A stretch of 40,435 bases of DNA, taken from positions 1-40,435 of the forward strand of contig DEWK01000022.1 of NCBI GenBank assembly GCA_002363615.1, written 5' to 3'. The notes beneath the pieces were generated by a model, which had not been told where the DNA came from, searched no databases, and saw only the letters and a list, made by a program, of their open reading frames with translations. This DNA is from Lachnospira sp. UBA3212. Lineage in GTDB: Bacteria; Bacillota; Clostridia; Lachnospirales; Lachnospiraceae. Positions 16,406-23,713 of the stretch are shown piece after piece (position 1 is the stretch's first letter; every line of letters begins with the position of its first letter). The position numbers and the translations under genes are program-made.

Positions 16406-17080
16406 ATGAAAAATTCAGAACGTATTTATCAGGATATGATTGAATTATGGGAAACCTACAATCATCATCCATTTATTCAGGGACTTGCCGATGGAAGTCT
16501 ACCAAAAGAAAAATTTAAATTCTTTATGACCCAGGATCATCTTTATTTGATTCAGTATTCTAAGGTTTTTGCCATGGGAGTTATTAAGGCAAAGAAAGAA
16601 AGCGACATGCGACTTTTTGCTAATTTAATTTCTGCTACCCTAGACGTGGAAAATGCCATTCACAGAAGCTATTTAAAAAAGCTTGGTCTTACCAACGAAG
16701 AACTTGCTAAGGCTAAGAAAAGTATTGTCACCGAATCCTATACCAACTACATGATTGGTGTATCTCAAAAAGAAGGTTTAAGCGAGATTATGGCAGCCGT
16801 ACTCTCTTGTTCTTGGACCTACAAATTAATTGGTGATTACTTAGAAAAATGTCCCGGTGCCAAAGACCATGAATTCTATGGTCCTTGGGTTCGCCAGTAT
16901 ATGTCAGACACCTACCGCTCTTCTAACGATTTAATGATTGAAATGTTTGATCGTTTCAGTGAGGGATGTAGCGAGGAAGAATATCAAAACTTAAAGCATA
17001 TCATTTATTCCTGCACCCAGTATGAGTATATGTTCTGGGATATGGCTTGGAATGAAAAAATGATTGAGGAAATGAAATAA
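16406..17080 (+). CDS. tenA: Thiaminase II / aminopyrimidine aminohydrolase
   Basis: TenA hydrolyses aminomethyl-pyrimidine from degraded thiamine to HMP, allowing salvage of the pyrimidine half. Counting residues, the Bacillus catalytic set is conserved at nearly identical positions: Asp44 and Tyr47 (TQDHLYL), Cys135 and Tyr139 (SCSWTYK), and Glu207 (QYEYMFWD), corresponding to Glu205. Length of 224 residues is normal. AGGAG lies ten bases before the ATG. It is the last gene of the riboswitch operon; the transporter upstream would supply its substrate or take up its product. The active site looks complete. Confidence 0.95.
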   Translation: MKNSERIYQDMIELWETYNHHPFIQGLADGSLPKEKFKFFMTQDHLYLIQYSKVFAMGVIKAKKESDMRLFANLISATLDVENAIHRSYLKKLGLTNEELAKAKKSIVTESYTNYMIGVSQKEGLSEIMAAVLSCSWTYKLIGDYLEKCPGAKDHEFYGPWVRQYMSDTYRSSNDLMIEMFDRFSEGCSEEEYQNLKHIIYSCTQYEYMFWDMAWNEKMIEEMK

Positions 17081-17124
17081 AAAAAGGAATTCATATCACA
17101 ATTTGATATGAATTCCTTTTTTTT
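17081..17124. terminator. Bidirectional terminator between tenA and the second GGDEF gene
   Basis: Perfect 18-bp arms (17081-17098 with 17104-17121) and a five-base loop. The plus strand ends in eight Ts and the minus strand in seven, so it can serve both convergent genes. Confidence 0.93.
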
Positions 17125-17131
17125 AGGGTTC

Positions 17132-18154
17132 TTATGCAATCACCCTGTTTTTTCCACCGTACTTTCCAACATATAATTTCTTGTCTGCAATTTTAATCAT
17201 CTCGTTCATGTTAGCCCCTGGCTCATAAAAAGTAAAACCAACGGTTACGGTAAGTTTTGTACTTAATCCATCATTTTGAAAATAATATTCTTCAATTTTC
17301 CTTCGAAGTTCTTCCAATTTTTGTCTTACCATAAAGATATCTGTATTCTTACCAATCAATAAAAATTCTTCACCACCCCAACGACATACCAAGGTATCAT
17401 CTAGACTTCTTTCCATAATTTTTGCCAGTTCTTGAAGAATGTAATCACCAAACAGATGTCCATAGGTATCATTAATTTTCTTGAAATCATCAATATCTAC
17501 CATGGCAATCCAACCGCCTTCTTTCATACGTTCCTTCTCGTATTTAGAGAGATAATGACGATTTGGCAGACCTGTTAATTTATCCTTGGTAGCTTCCTCA
17601 GAAAGTAGTTGTTCTGATTGGAAGGATAGTAGCGTAAACAATTGTAGAATAAAAATTGTAATCACAAAAACTACTATCCCCCACATAATCTGCATTCGAT
17701 AAACTACCTGGTCAGGTAATTCATAATAAGCTCCGTTCTTCTTATCAAAAAAATATGTTGCAGTATATACACACGTACTTAAGATACTAAGGGGCAGGGC
17801 CTTTACATAATTTCCCTTAATGGACCGTCCAAAATATTCTGCAAAAAAAACAAGAACATTCATTCCAATCAAGGTAACTGAGTAACCACATTCCCATCCG
17901 GTAAGTAAACTTGCGAACGTCATATGAATTAAAACTTCTATATACACAAATAATACAAAGAAACGAAGTTTATCTTTTATTACAATTACCGGTAATACAC
18001 TATAAAAAAAAATACTAAAAATATTAAAATAAATCAAAGGAGTAACGTGAAATAACGAAAATAAAATCAGCATTCCTACATGAATTATTAAAAAACATAG
18101 ATCAATAAAGATACAAATCTTTTTAGCAAGACGATGACTTAATAGTTCTTCCAT
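17132..18154 (-). CDS. Membrane-bound GGEEF protein (probable diguanylate cyclase)
   Basis: Probable cyclic di-GMP synthase. About 180 N-terminal residues contain around six hydrophobic segments with no recognised sensor domain. The catalytic domain begins at ATKDKLTGLPNRHYL, has VDIDDFKKINDTYGH, and an intact CRWGGEEF at about 260-264. A nearby RSLD lies seven, not five, residues before GGEEF, so a working inhibitory site is doubtful. I chose the ATG at 18154, with GGAGAGG before it; GTG at 18160 is the alternative. It is unrelated in its membrane part to the other GGDEF protein. It is a single gene ending at a shared terminator. Confidence 0.87.
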   Translation of the reverse strand: MEELLSHRLAKKICIFIDLCFLIIHVGMLILFSLFHVTPLIYFNIFSIFFYSVLPVIVIKDKLRFFVLFVYIEVLIHMTFASLLTGWECGYSVTLIGMNVLVFFAEYFGRSIKGNYVKALPLSILSTCVYTATYFFDKKNGAYYELPDQVVYRMQIMWGIVVFVITIFILQLFTLLSFQSEQLLSEEATKDKLTGLPNRHYLSKYEKERMKEGGWIAMVDIDDFKKINDTYGHLFGDYILQELAKIMERSLDDTLVCRWGGEEFLLIGKNTDIFMVRQKLEELRRKIEEYYFQNDGLSTKLTVTVGFTFYEPGANMNEMIKIADKKLYVGKYGGKNRVIA

Positions 18155-18253
18155 AAGCACCTCTCCATTTCATCACTCTTATGAATAAGTCGTCTCTCCT
18201 TCTTTCATTGTAAACGATAGAATGTAATTATACAAGAAATCTTCCCCGATAAA

Positions 18254-18288
18254 AATGAAGATGTCAGGAAATTCCTGACATCTTCATT
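18254..18288 (-). terminator. Terminator of the parA-parB-DUF4446 operon
   Basis: Near-perfect 17-base arms (AATGAAGATGTCAGGAA and complement) separated by one base, followed on the minus strand by TTTTTA. It overlaps the DUF4446 stop codon. Confidence 0.8.
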
Positions 18289-18799
18289 AGTCTAAAGTCT
18301 CATACATAGCCTTATTTAAGGCTTCTTTTTCTTCATCTCCTAAAGCCACATAGGATTCACCCTTAATAATTTCTTTTACATACGTATAGCATGCTTCTCT
18401 ACTATGCATTACATTTAATATAAATCCAGTGTTATCTGCATTTAAAATAGCAATGGAAAAACTAAGTTTTCCACCCATTTCCTTAAAAGCATCATACTTT
18501 ACGATTCCAAACTTTTGAAAGGTATTCGAGAGAGCTGATGAAATCTTAAGGTTCTGCTCTTTTCTTTCCTGGTCATTTGCAACTAAACCATCAATTTGTC
18601 GATAGGCTTGGATAATGGTATCCTCTAAGGTTTCAGCATCCTTACCTTCCATAAAGTCCTCATAACGATCCTTTAAGTTGTTTAGCTTTGCAATCTGTAC
18701 AATGGTAATAATCAATAGGATCACCACCAGGACGAATAGAATTAATACCATGGTATTGGCACTAATTCCAATGGTTTCAAAAATCTTATCTGTATTCAT
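18287..18799 (-). CDS. DUF4446 family single-pass membrane protein
   Basis: The 170-residue protein has one hydrophobic helix (~17-37, MVLILFVLVVILLIITIVQI), then a charged, partly coiled-coil stretch and a compact C-terminal domain with FGIVKYDAFKEMGGKLSFS and ILNADNTGFILN. This matches DUF4446, a Firmicute family of unknown function that often follows parB. It starts 14 bases after parB and shares the operon and terminator. Its constant place next to the segregation genes suggests, but does not show, a membrane role in chromosome organisation or sporulation. Confidence 0.88.
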   Translation of the reverse strand: MNTDKIFETIGISANTMVLILFVLVVILLIITIVQIAKLNNLKDRYEDFMEGKDAETLEDTIIQAYRQIDGLVANDQERKEQNLKISSALSNTFQKFGIVKYDAFKEMGGKLSFSIAILNADNTGFILNVMHSREACYTYVKEIIKGESYVALGDEEKEALNKAMYETLD

Positions 18800-18813
18800 A
18801 TGTACCTCTCATA

Positions 18814-19710
18814 TCACTTATTATTTAAGAGTATATCCGAAATTCTTTCTAACTCTTCCTCCGAATAGTAAGAAATTTCAATTTTACCTTTTCCCTTACT
18901 TGATCTGCGAATTTGAACTTTACTTCCCACAGCAGTAGTTATTTTACCACTTAATTCTTTATATAACAATTCTTCTTTTGCATCTTTTTCTTCTTTTTTC
19001 GAAGGATTAGGAAGTAAGGCCTTTTTCACCAACTTCTCTGTCTCTCTTACGCTGAGTTTTTCCAGACAGATCTGATCTGCCAGGCTCTTTTGAAGTTTCC
19101 AATCCTCAATAGCCAAAAGTGCTCTTGCATGGCCAGCAGATAAATGGCCATCTTCTAATAATTCTAAAACTTCCGGGCAAAGTTTTAATAAACGCATAGA
19201 ATTTGTAATGGTCGATCTTGACTTAGCAAGCCTTGTAGCTAATTCCTCCTGCTTTAAATCATACTCCTGTATCAATAATTCGTAGGCCCTTGCTTCTTCC
19301 ACAGGATTTAAATTTTCTCTCTGAATATTTTCAATCAAAGCAACTTCCATGATTTCCTGTTCCGTGTAATCCTTAATAATTACAGGAACCTCCTTGATTT
19401 TGGCATACTTCGCAGCTCTCCATCTACGCTCACCTGCTACGATTTCATAGCGACTTCCCTTCTTTCTTACAATAATCGGCTGAATCAGACCTACATTTTC
19501 AATGGAAGCTGCCAGTTCTGCAATCGCCTCTTCGTCAAAGTTTTTACGAGGTTGCTTTCTATTCGGTTCAATAAGGGCAGTTCTTACAAGAACTTCCCCA
19601 CTTTTCACCTCTTCAACCTTGTTCTCTTTCTTTTCTTCTTTTACAGGTATACTTTCACCAGCTCCAGGTATTAGGTTGTTCAAACCCTTACCCAATCCTC
19701 GTTTTGCCAT
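18814..19710 (-). CDS. parB: Chromosome partitioning protein ParB (Spo0J)
   Basis: ParB binds parS, slides along DNA as a CTP-gated clamp and loads SMC. Seen: N-terminal KRGLGKGLNNLIPG (ParA-stimulating region), the CTPase/ParB core with QPRKNFDEEAIAEL and GERRWRAAKY, and the parS-reading helix-turn-helix with TRLAKSRSTITNSMRLL and SAGHARALL. The C-terminal ~45 residues form the dimer domain. I chose the ATG at 19710 with AGAGG five bases upstream; GTG at 19716 would remove that ribosome site. Length of 298 residues is normal. It follows parA by 11 bases. Two parS sites lie about 0.9 kb upstream. Confidence 0.96.
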   Translation of the reverse strand: MAKRGLGKGLNNLIPGAGESIPVKEEKKENKVEEVKSGEVLVRTALIEPNRKQPRKNFDEEAIAELAASIENVGLIQPIIVRKKGSRYEIVAGERRWRAAKYAKIKEVPVIIKDYTEQEIMEVALIENIQRENLNPVEEARAYELLIQEYDLKQEELATRLAKSRSTITNSMRLLKLCPEVLELLEDGHLSAGHARALLAIEDWKLQKSLADQICLEKLSVRETEKLVKKALLPNPSKKEEKDAKEELLYKELSGKITTAVGSKVQIRRSSKGKGKIEISYYSEEELERISDILLNNK

Positions 19711-19721
19711 AAACACCTCTT

Positions 19722-20495
19722 CTATCTATTCTTTCTGCTTTCCGCAATTACCTCTTCTGCTAACTTCTTATATGCAAATGATCCTGAAGATCTAGAATCA
19801 TACTTATTTATCGGAAGTCCAAAGGATGGAGCTTCCGCCAATCTTACATTTCTAGGAATAATTGTCTTAAAGATTTTCTGTTTCAGATTATTCTTTACAT
19901 TGTCAATCACCTGAAGGGATAAATTGGTACGACTGTCATGCATGGTAAAGACCACTCCCTCAATATATAAATCTGGATTTAATCGCTTTTTTATAAGTTC
20001 AATGGTATACATTAACTGAGATAATCCTTCAAGAGCATAATATTCACACTGAATGGGAACCAAAACCGAATCTGCACTAGTCATAGCGTTGACTGTTAAC
20101 ATATTTAAGGAAGGTGGACAGTCAATGATTACATAATCAAATTTTTCTCCTACCTTTTTTAAAATATTCTTCATTAAATACTCTCTTCCCTCAATGGAAA
20201 TCAACTCAATCTCTGCTCCTGCCAGATTTTCATTGGCTGGAAGAATTGATAACCGGTCAAATTCTGTCTCAACCAGGCAATCTTCAAAACTACATTCCCC
20301 TAATAATAGCTCATAAATGGTATTTTCCAGGTCATGTTTTTCAATTCCCAAACCACTGGTGGCGTTTCCCTGAGGATCAATATCCACCAGTAGGACTTTT
20401 TTCTTTTTCTCAGCTAAGCAAGCCGCTAGATTTGTGGAAGTTGTAGTTTTGCCAACTCCACCTTTTTGATTTGCTACAGCAATAATCTTCGCCAT
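19722..20495 (-). CDS. parA: Chromosome partitioning ATPase ParA (Soj)
   Basis: Deviant Walker ATPase that binds DNA when ATP-bound and works with ParB in origin segregation; in Bacillus, Soj also regulates DnaA. Motifs: VANQKGGVGKTTTSTN, DIDPQGNATSGLGI, and VIIDCPPSLNMLTVNAM. Length of 257 residues is normal. I chose the ATG at 20495 (MAKIIAVANQ) with AAGGGG four bases before it, not the in-frame upstream start that adds a lysine-rich leader. It is first in the parA-parB-DUF4446 operon, with a consensus promoter upstream. Confidence 0.97.
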   Translation of the reverse strand: MAKIIAVANQKGGVGKTTTSTNLAACLAEKKKKVLLVDIDPQGNATSGLGIEKHDLENTIYELLLGECSFEDCLVETEFDRLSILPANENLAGAEIELISIEGREYLMKNILKKVGEKFDYVIIDCPPSLNMLTVNAMTSADSVLVPIQCEYYALEGLSQLMYTIELIKKRLNPDLYIEGVVFTMHDSRTNLSLQVIDNVKNNLKQKIFKTIIPRNVRLAEAPSFGLPINKYDSRSSGSFAYKKLAEEVIAESRKNR

Positions 20496-20533
20496 CTTTA
20501 CCCCTTTCTTCTTTTTTAACAAGATCTTCTGTC

Positions 20534-20562
20534 ATTATAATTCATCTTGCAAGTAGATTCAA
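20534..20562 (-). promoter_or_regulatory. SigA-type promoter of the parAB operon
   Basis: TTGAAT (20562-20557), 17-base spacer, TATAAT (20539-20534), 39 bases before the parA ATG. The nearer parS site lies about 33 bases upstream of the -35 box, so ParB spreading could affect this promoter. Confidence 0.82.
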
Positions 20563-20594
20563 CGACTTCATAGAATTTTGTCTATTCTATCCAA

Positions 20595-20610
20595 TGTTTC
20601 ACGTGAAACA
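20595..20610. promoter_or_regulatory. parS centromere site 1
   Basis: TGTTTCACGTGAAACA, a perfect 16-bp palindrome identical to the Firmicute parS consensus; the symmetry extends two bases on each side. Confidence 0.96.
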
Positions 20611-20633
20611 TTTTAAAAATTTAGTTCTTTCTA

Positions 20634-20649
20634 TGTTTCACGTGAAACA
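20634..20649. promoter_or_regulatory. parS centromere site 2
   Basis: A second identical TGTTTCACGTGAAACA. The centre-to-centre distance from site 1 is 39 bp. Both lie about 9.8 kb from dnaA, in the usual origin-proximal zone. Confidence 0.96.
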
Positions 20650-20650
20650 T

Positions 20651-20672
20651 AAAAAACACACCAAAAGGTGTG
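20651..20672 (-). terminator. Terminator of the coiled-coil protein gene
   Basis: CACACC-TTTT-GGTGTG stem on the minus strand followed by six Ts, placed between the gene's stop codon and parS site 2. Confidence 0.8.
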
Positions 20673-20695
20673 CTTTTAAAACTTAGTTAGAAAGA

Positions 20696-21664
20696 TTAGA
20701 TTGCAATAGAAAAGATAAATTTTAAAATATCATCATCGGTAATTTTTACACACTTGCCATGAGCAATGGATAAGATATCATCTACCGTTAATGGGGAAAG
20801 TTGATTGACCGATAGTTCCTTAATTTGTGCAATATCCACCGATTCAGTAGAAGATAGCTCAAAGCTAATCATCATATAATTTGCCTTATAACTTAAACGT
20901 AAAAGAATATTTTTTTTCGTGATAGGTAATAATCCATTAAGGGTAGCACAAATGATACGATAAATCTCGCTTCTTGTAAGATAGTTAATTTCCTTTTCGC
21001 AAGGCTCATAGATTGCCGCAATTCGATCATTATAAGTACGGTTTAAATTCGATACGTAGGTATCAATGGCATCCTCTAAATTATCTTCAATCGTCAAATA
21101 AGAATAATCTCGAATGGCCTGATATAGATTTTCCGATGACTTATTCACCAAATCATTCATCTTACTTAAATATTGTGGACTTTTTAAAATATCGGTGATC
21201 CCATGATTTAATTTATTCATAAAATCATCTAGGGCAGAAGAGAAGTTATGGATCATATTTATTTCATCCAGGTAAACATGAGTCACAAAACCAAACTCAT
21301 TAATAGCCTTAGAAAATACTTCCCCATTAGCAATCAATTTAAGACAGGTATCGATTTTTCCTTCTTCCACAATTAGATCTTCAATTTCTGCTTTCATATC
21401 CTTAATTTCTTTGGTAAGATCCACCTGTTTTTGTGCCAGTACCGCCATCTCGGTTTTACTGGTTTCCGAATTTCTAGGTTTAGGAGAGAAGATTTCATAA
21501 GCCTCATCATATTGAGATTCAATTTCATGAATTTTTAAATCCAAGTCCTTAATTTGCTTTTCATTGTTTTTACATTTATTTGTTAAAATCTTTTTACGAT
21601 CAATGACAAAATTTTTTCTGCTATTTAGATAATCAATGGTAAAATTTCCTGTTACTTCACTCAT
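20696..21664 (-). CDS. Unrecognised coiled-coil protein, possibly a degenerate DegS-like kinase
   Basis: I do not firmly recognise this 322-residue soluble protein. Residues ~20-110 are charged and heptad-like (a coiled coil), with an FSPKPRNS break. The middle (~125-215) is helical, and ~225-270 (LTRSEIYRIICATLNGLL, then ILLRLSYKANYMMISFEL) looks like the N-box region of DegS/NarX-type histidine kinases, where LYRIVQEALNN is usual. The catalytic Asn and glycine boxes and the phosphorylated His motif are not seen, so any kinase origin would be degenerate. No clear ribosome site precedes the ATG. It lies right beside the two parS sites and has its own terminator. The DegS link is a weak inference. 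Confidence 0.6.
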   Translation of the reverse strand: MSEVTGNFTIDYLNSRKNFVIDRKKILTNKCKNNEKQIKDLDLKIHEIESQYDEAYEIFSPKPRNSETSKTEMAVLAQKQVDLTKEIKDMKAEIEDLIVEEGKIDTCLKLIANGEVFSKAINEFGFVTHVYLDEINMIHNFSSALDDFMNKLNHGITDILKSPQYLSKMNDLVNKSSENLYQAIRDYSYLTIEDNLEDAIDTYVSNLNRTYNDRIAAIYEPCEKEINYLTRSEIYRIICATLNGLLPITKKNILLRLSYKANYMMISFELSSTESVDIAQIKELSVNQLSPLTVDDILSIAHGKCVKITDDDILKFIFSIAI

Positions 21665-21783
21665 ATTTACATAAAATCGGACAGGCAGAAATCCCTGTAT
21701 TTAAATTTTAACGAAGATTATCCTATCCTAATCCTTTCTATTAATTATAAAGGGAAATTTACTGTATTTTATAGATTTATAGA

Positions 21784-21812
21784 TTTAAAGTATTTTATAA
21801 AAATACTTTAAA
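21784..21812. repeat. Perfect 13-bp inverted repeat in a divergent intergenic region
   Basis: TTTAAAGTATTTT and its exact complement with a 3-base spacer. No T-run follows on either strand, so it is not a standard terminator. It lies about 66-94 bases upstream of the hydrolase-like gene's -35 box, and may be a regulator site or a stable hairpin. Confidence 0.65.
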
Positions 21813-21877
21813 CTAATTTTCCCAGCATCCTTATTTTATCATTATTTACTTTCATTCTCAATAGAGGAATCCAATTC

Positions 21878-21906
21878 TTGACAAAGGAATTAATGCAAAT
21901 TATAGT
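21878..21906 (+). promoter_or_regulatory. SigA-type promoter of the hydrolase-like gene
   Basis: Consensus TTGACA (21878-21883), 17-base spacer, TATAGT (21901-21906), 43 bases before the ATG. The rest of 21665-21949 is AT-rich with no other gene seen. Confidence 0.82.
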
Positions 21907-21949
21907 AGTAGAAGAACTGAATAACTTTTTTAATTAGAAAGAGGAATTT

Positions 21950-22915
21950 ATGAAAAAAAATAAATTAGTATCATTTATTTGTTTATGTGCTGCGGCTGGA
22001 ACTAGTATTTACGCAATTAATAAAGTTATAGACTTTCTTGCCAAGGGATTAAATTTTCTATCTGATTCAGACCGTATTATGTATGATTGGCGTTTTGCCA
22101 AGGTTTCTTATAAGGTAAAAGGGACTGGTTCACCTATCCTTTTGATTCACGATTTAGATCCAAGCTCAAACTTAGAAATTTGGAATCAAACCATTGAAAG
22201 TCTTTCAAAGGAACATACCGTTTATGCCTTAGATCTTCCAGGTTGTGGACTTTCAGAAAAACCAGCCATTACCTATACAACCTATTTTTTTGTGGAATTA
22301 ATCCGGGATTTCATCCATGACATTATCGCTGAAAAGACACATATTATGGTATGTGGTAATTCTAGTGCCTTTGTTACGATGGCAGCTTCTATGGAGAATG
22401 ATTATATTGGTAATCTGATTCTCATTAATCCAATTGACCTTCATACCATTAGTTGTAACCCAACTCCTAAAAGCAAACTTTCTAAGTTATTATTAGAATT
22501 GCCTATCCTTGGTACCTTACTTTATAATATTAATTATCAGGAATTAAAAATTAAGGAAGCTTTAAATGATAAGATTGCTTTAACGGATCACATTACTTCA
22601 GACCTGGTAAAAACCGCTTATAAATCTGCCCATCTTTCAGGTAGCTATGGTAAATTTCTTTTAGCCAGTCTGAAAGGAAAATATTTTACCGCCAATATTC
22701 TTCCTGCATTAGAGAATATTGTACAGCCATTTACCATTGTTTATGGGAAATCTAAAAAGGGTGCTTATGAGAATGCCAACGAATATAAGACAATTAATCC
22801 ATCCATTGAGGCTTGTAGCATTTCTAATTCCAAAGAGTATCCGCAATTTGAAAATTCAGAGGAATTTTTAAAAGCAATTTCTATTTATTTAGAAGAAGAA
22901 ACAGTAGAAGAATAA
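21950..22915 (+). CDS. Membrane-anchored alpha/beta-hydrolase-like protein, probably non-catalytic
   Basis: A 321-residue protein with an N-terminal hydrophobic anchor (~6-26) followed by an alpha/beta hydrolase fold. Visible fold markers: GSPILLIHDLDPSS (oxyanion-side loop, HD in place of HG), VYALDLPGCGLSEKP, and a nucleophile elbow VCGNSSAFV (G-N-S-S-A, not GxSxG). Where the family has an acid after the next strand (GxxD), this protein has VYGKSKKG; where the catalytic His is expected (GHxPxxExPE), it has SKEYPQFENSEEF. The Ser is kept but the acid and His seem lost, so it may be a pseudoenzyme. AGAGGA precedes the ATG. It is a single gene with its own promoter. Confidence 0.75.
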   Translation: MKKNKLVSFICLCAAAGTSIYAINKVIDFLAKGLNFLSDSDRIMYDWRFAKVSYKVKGTGSPILLIHDLDPSSNLEIWNQTIESLSKEHTVYALDLPGCGLSEKPAITYTTYFFVELIRDFIHDIIAEKTHIMVCGNSSAFVTMAASMENDYIGNLILINPIDLHTISCNPTPKSKLSKLLLELPILGTLLYNINYQELKIKEALNDKIALTDHITSDLVKTAYKSAHLSGSYGKFLLASLKGKYFTANILPALENIVQPFTIVYGKSKKGAYENANEYKTINPSIEACSISNSKEYPQFENSEEFLKAISIYLEEETVEE

Positions 22916-22917
22916 AA

Positions 22918-22958
22918 AATAGAAGGGAAAGTAATTTTAATTTACTTTCCCTTCTATT
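22918..22958. terminator. Terminator between the hydrolase-like gene and rsmG
   Basis: Perfect 17-bp arms (22918-22934 with 22942-22958) and a 7-base loop. The minus-strand run is TTTTTT, serving the end of the rpmH-rsmG block; the plus side is less T-rich but probably also works. Confidence 0.9.
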
Positions 22959-22959
22959 A

Positions 22960-23703
22960 TTATTCTTTTTTACCAAGTGGTTTCTTACTTGGAGTACCTG
23001 CCTTTCTTGGATATATTTTTTTAGTTGAATGCAATTTTGTAATTTCTACAAAAACTCGTTCCATATCTGAATCCGGAAGTTTGAATTCCGACACCCTTGT
23101 GATTTTTCCTCCTAAAAGACCAATAGCAAATTTAGCTTCTTGAATTTCTTCCTGGCTGTTTCCTGCTTTATAAGCAATAAACTTACCACCTACCTTTACA
23201 AAGGGTAAACAGTATTCACTTAAGGTTGCAAGATTGGCAACCGCTCTTGAAACACACAAATCATACTGTTCCCGATAAGCTTCATTCCGGCCAAAATCTT
23301 CTGCCCGACCATGAAGATACTCCAGGTTTGTAAGTTCAAGATGATCTGCGACTTCCTTTAGAAATTTAATTCTTTTTTCTAAGGAATCCAATAAGGTTAA
23401 TTCATAAGCTTGATTGGTGACAAACTGTCTATATATTTGAAGAGGAAAACCTGGAAATCCAGCCCCTGTTCCAATATCAATTACCTTCTTAGCATTATTT
23501 AAATCGAAAAAATGCAGGATAGCAAGACTGTCCAAAAAATGTTTTTCTACCACTTCCTCTTCCTTGGTAATAGCAGTCAAATTCATTACCTTATTTTTTT
23601 CAACTAATTGTTCATAATAACTTTGAAACTTCTCGACCACCAAGCTGCTAGGGGTAAGTCCAAAATCAGACATCCCTTGTGAAAGTTTTGTCCATGCGTC
23701 CAT
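22960..23703 (-). CDS. rsmG: 16S rRNA G527 N7-methyltransferase
   Basis: RsmG methylates N7 of G527 in the 530 loop of 16S rRNA. It has the motif VIDIGTGAGFPGFPLQI (AdoMet binding), MNLTAITKEEEVVEKHFLDSL upstream of it in part, and CVSRAVANLATLSEY downstream. I chose the ATG at 23703 (MDAWTKLSQG) because AAGGAG lies eight bases before it; the longer reading would overlap mnmG. Length of 247 residues is usual. It is last in the mnmE-mnmG-rsmG cluster and ends at a strong terminator. In other bacteria loss of rsmG gives low-level streptomycin resistance. Confidence 0.96.
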   Translation of the reverse strand: MDAWTKLSQGMSDFGLTPSSLVVEKFQSYYEQLVEKNKVMNLTAITKEEEVVEKHFLDSLAILHFFDLNNAKKVIDIGTGAGFPGFPLQIYRQFVTNQAYELTLLDSLEKRIKFLKEVADHLELTNLEYLHGRAEDFGRNEAYREQYDLCVSRAVANLATLSEYCLPFVKVGGKFIAYKAGNSQEEIQEAKFAIGLLGGKITRVSEFKLPDSDMERVFVEITKLHSTKKIYPRKAGTPSKKPLGKKE

Positions 23704-23713
23704 AGTGACTCCT

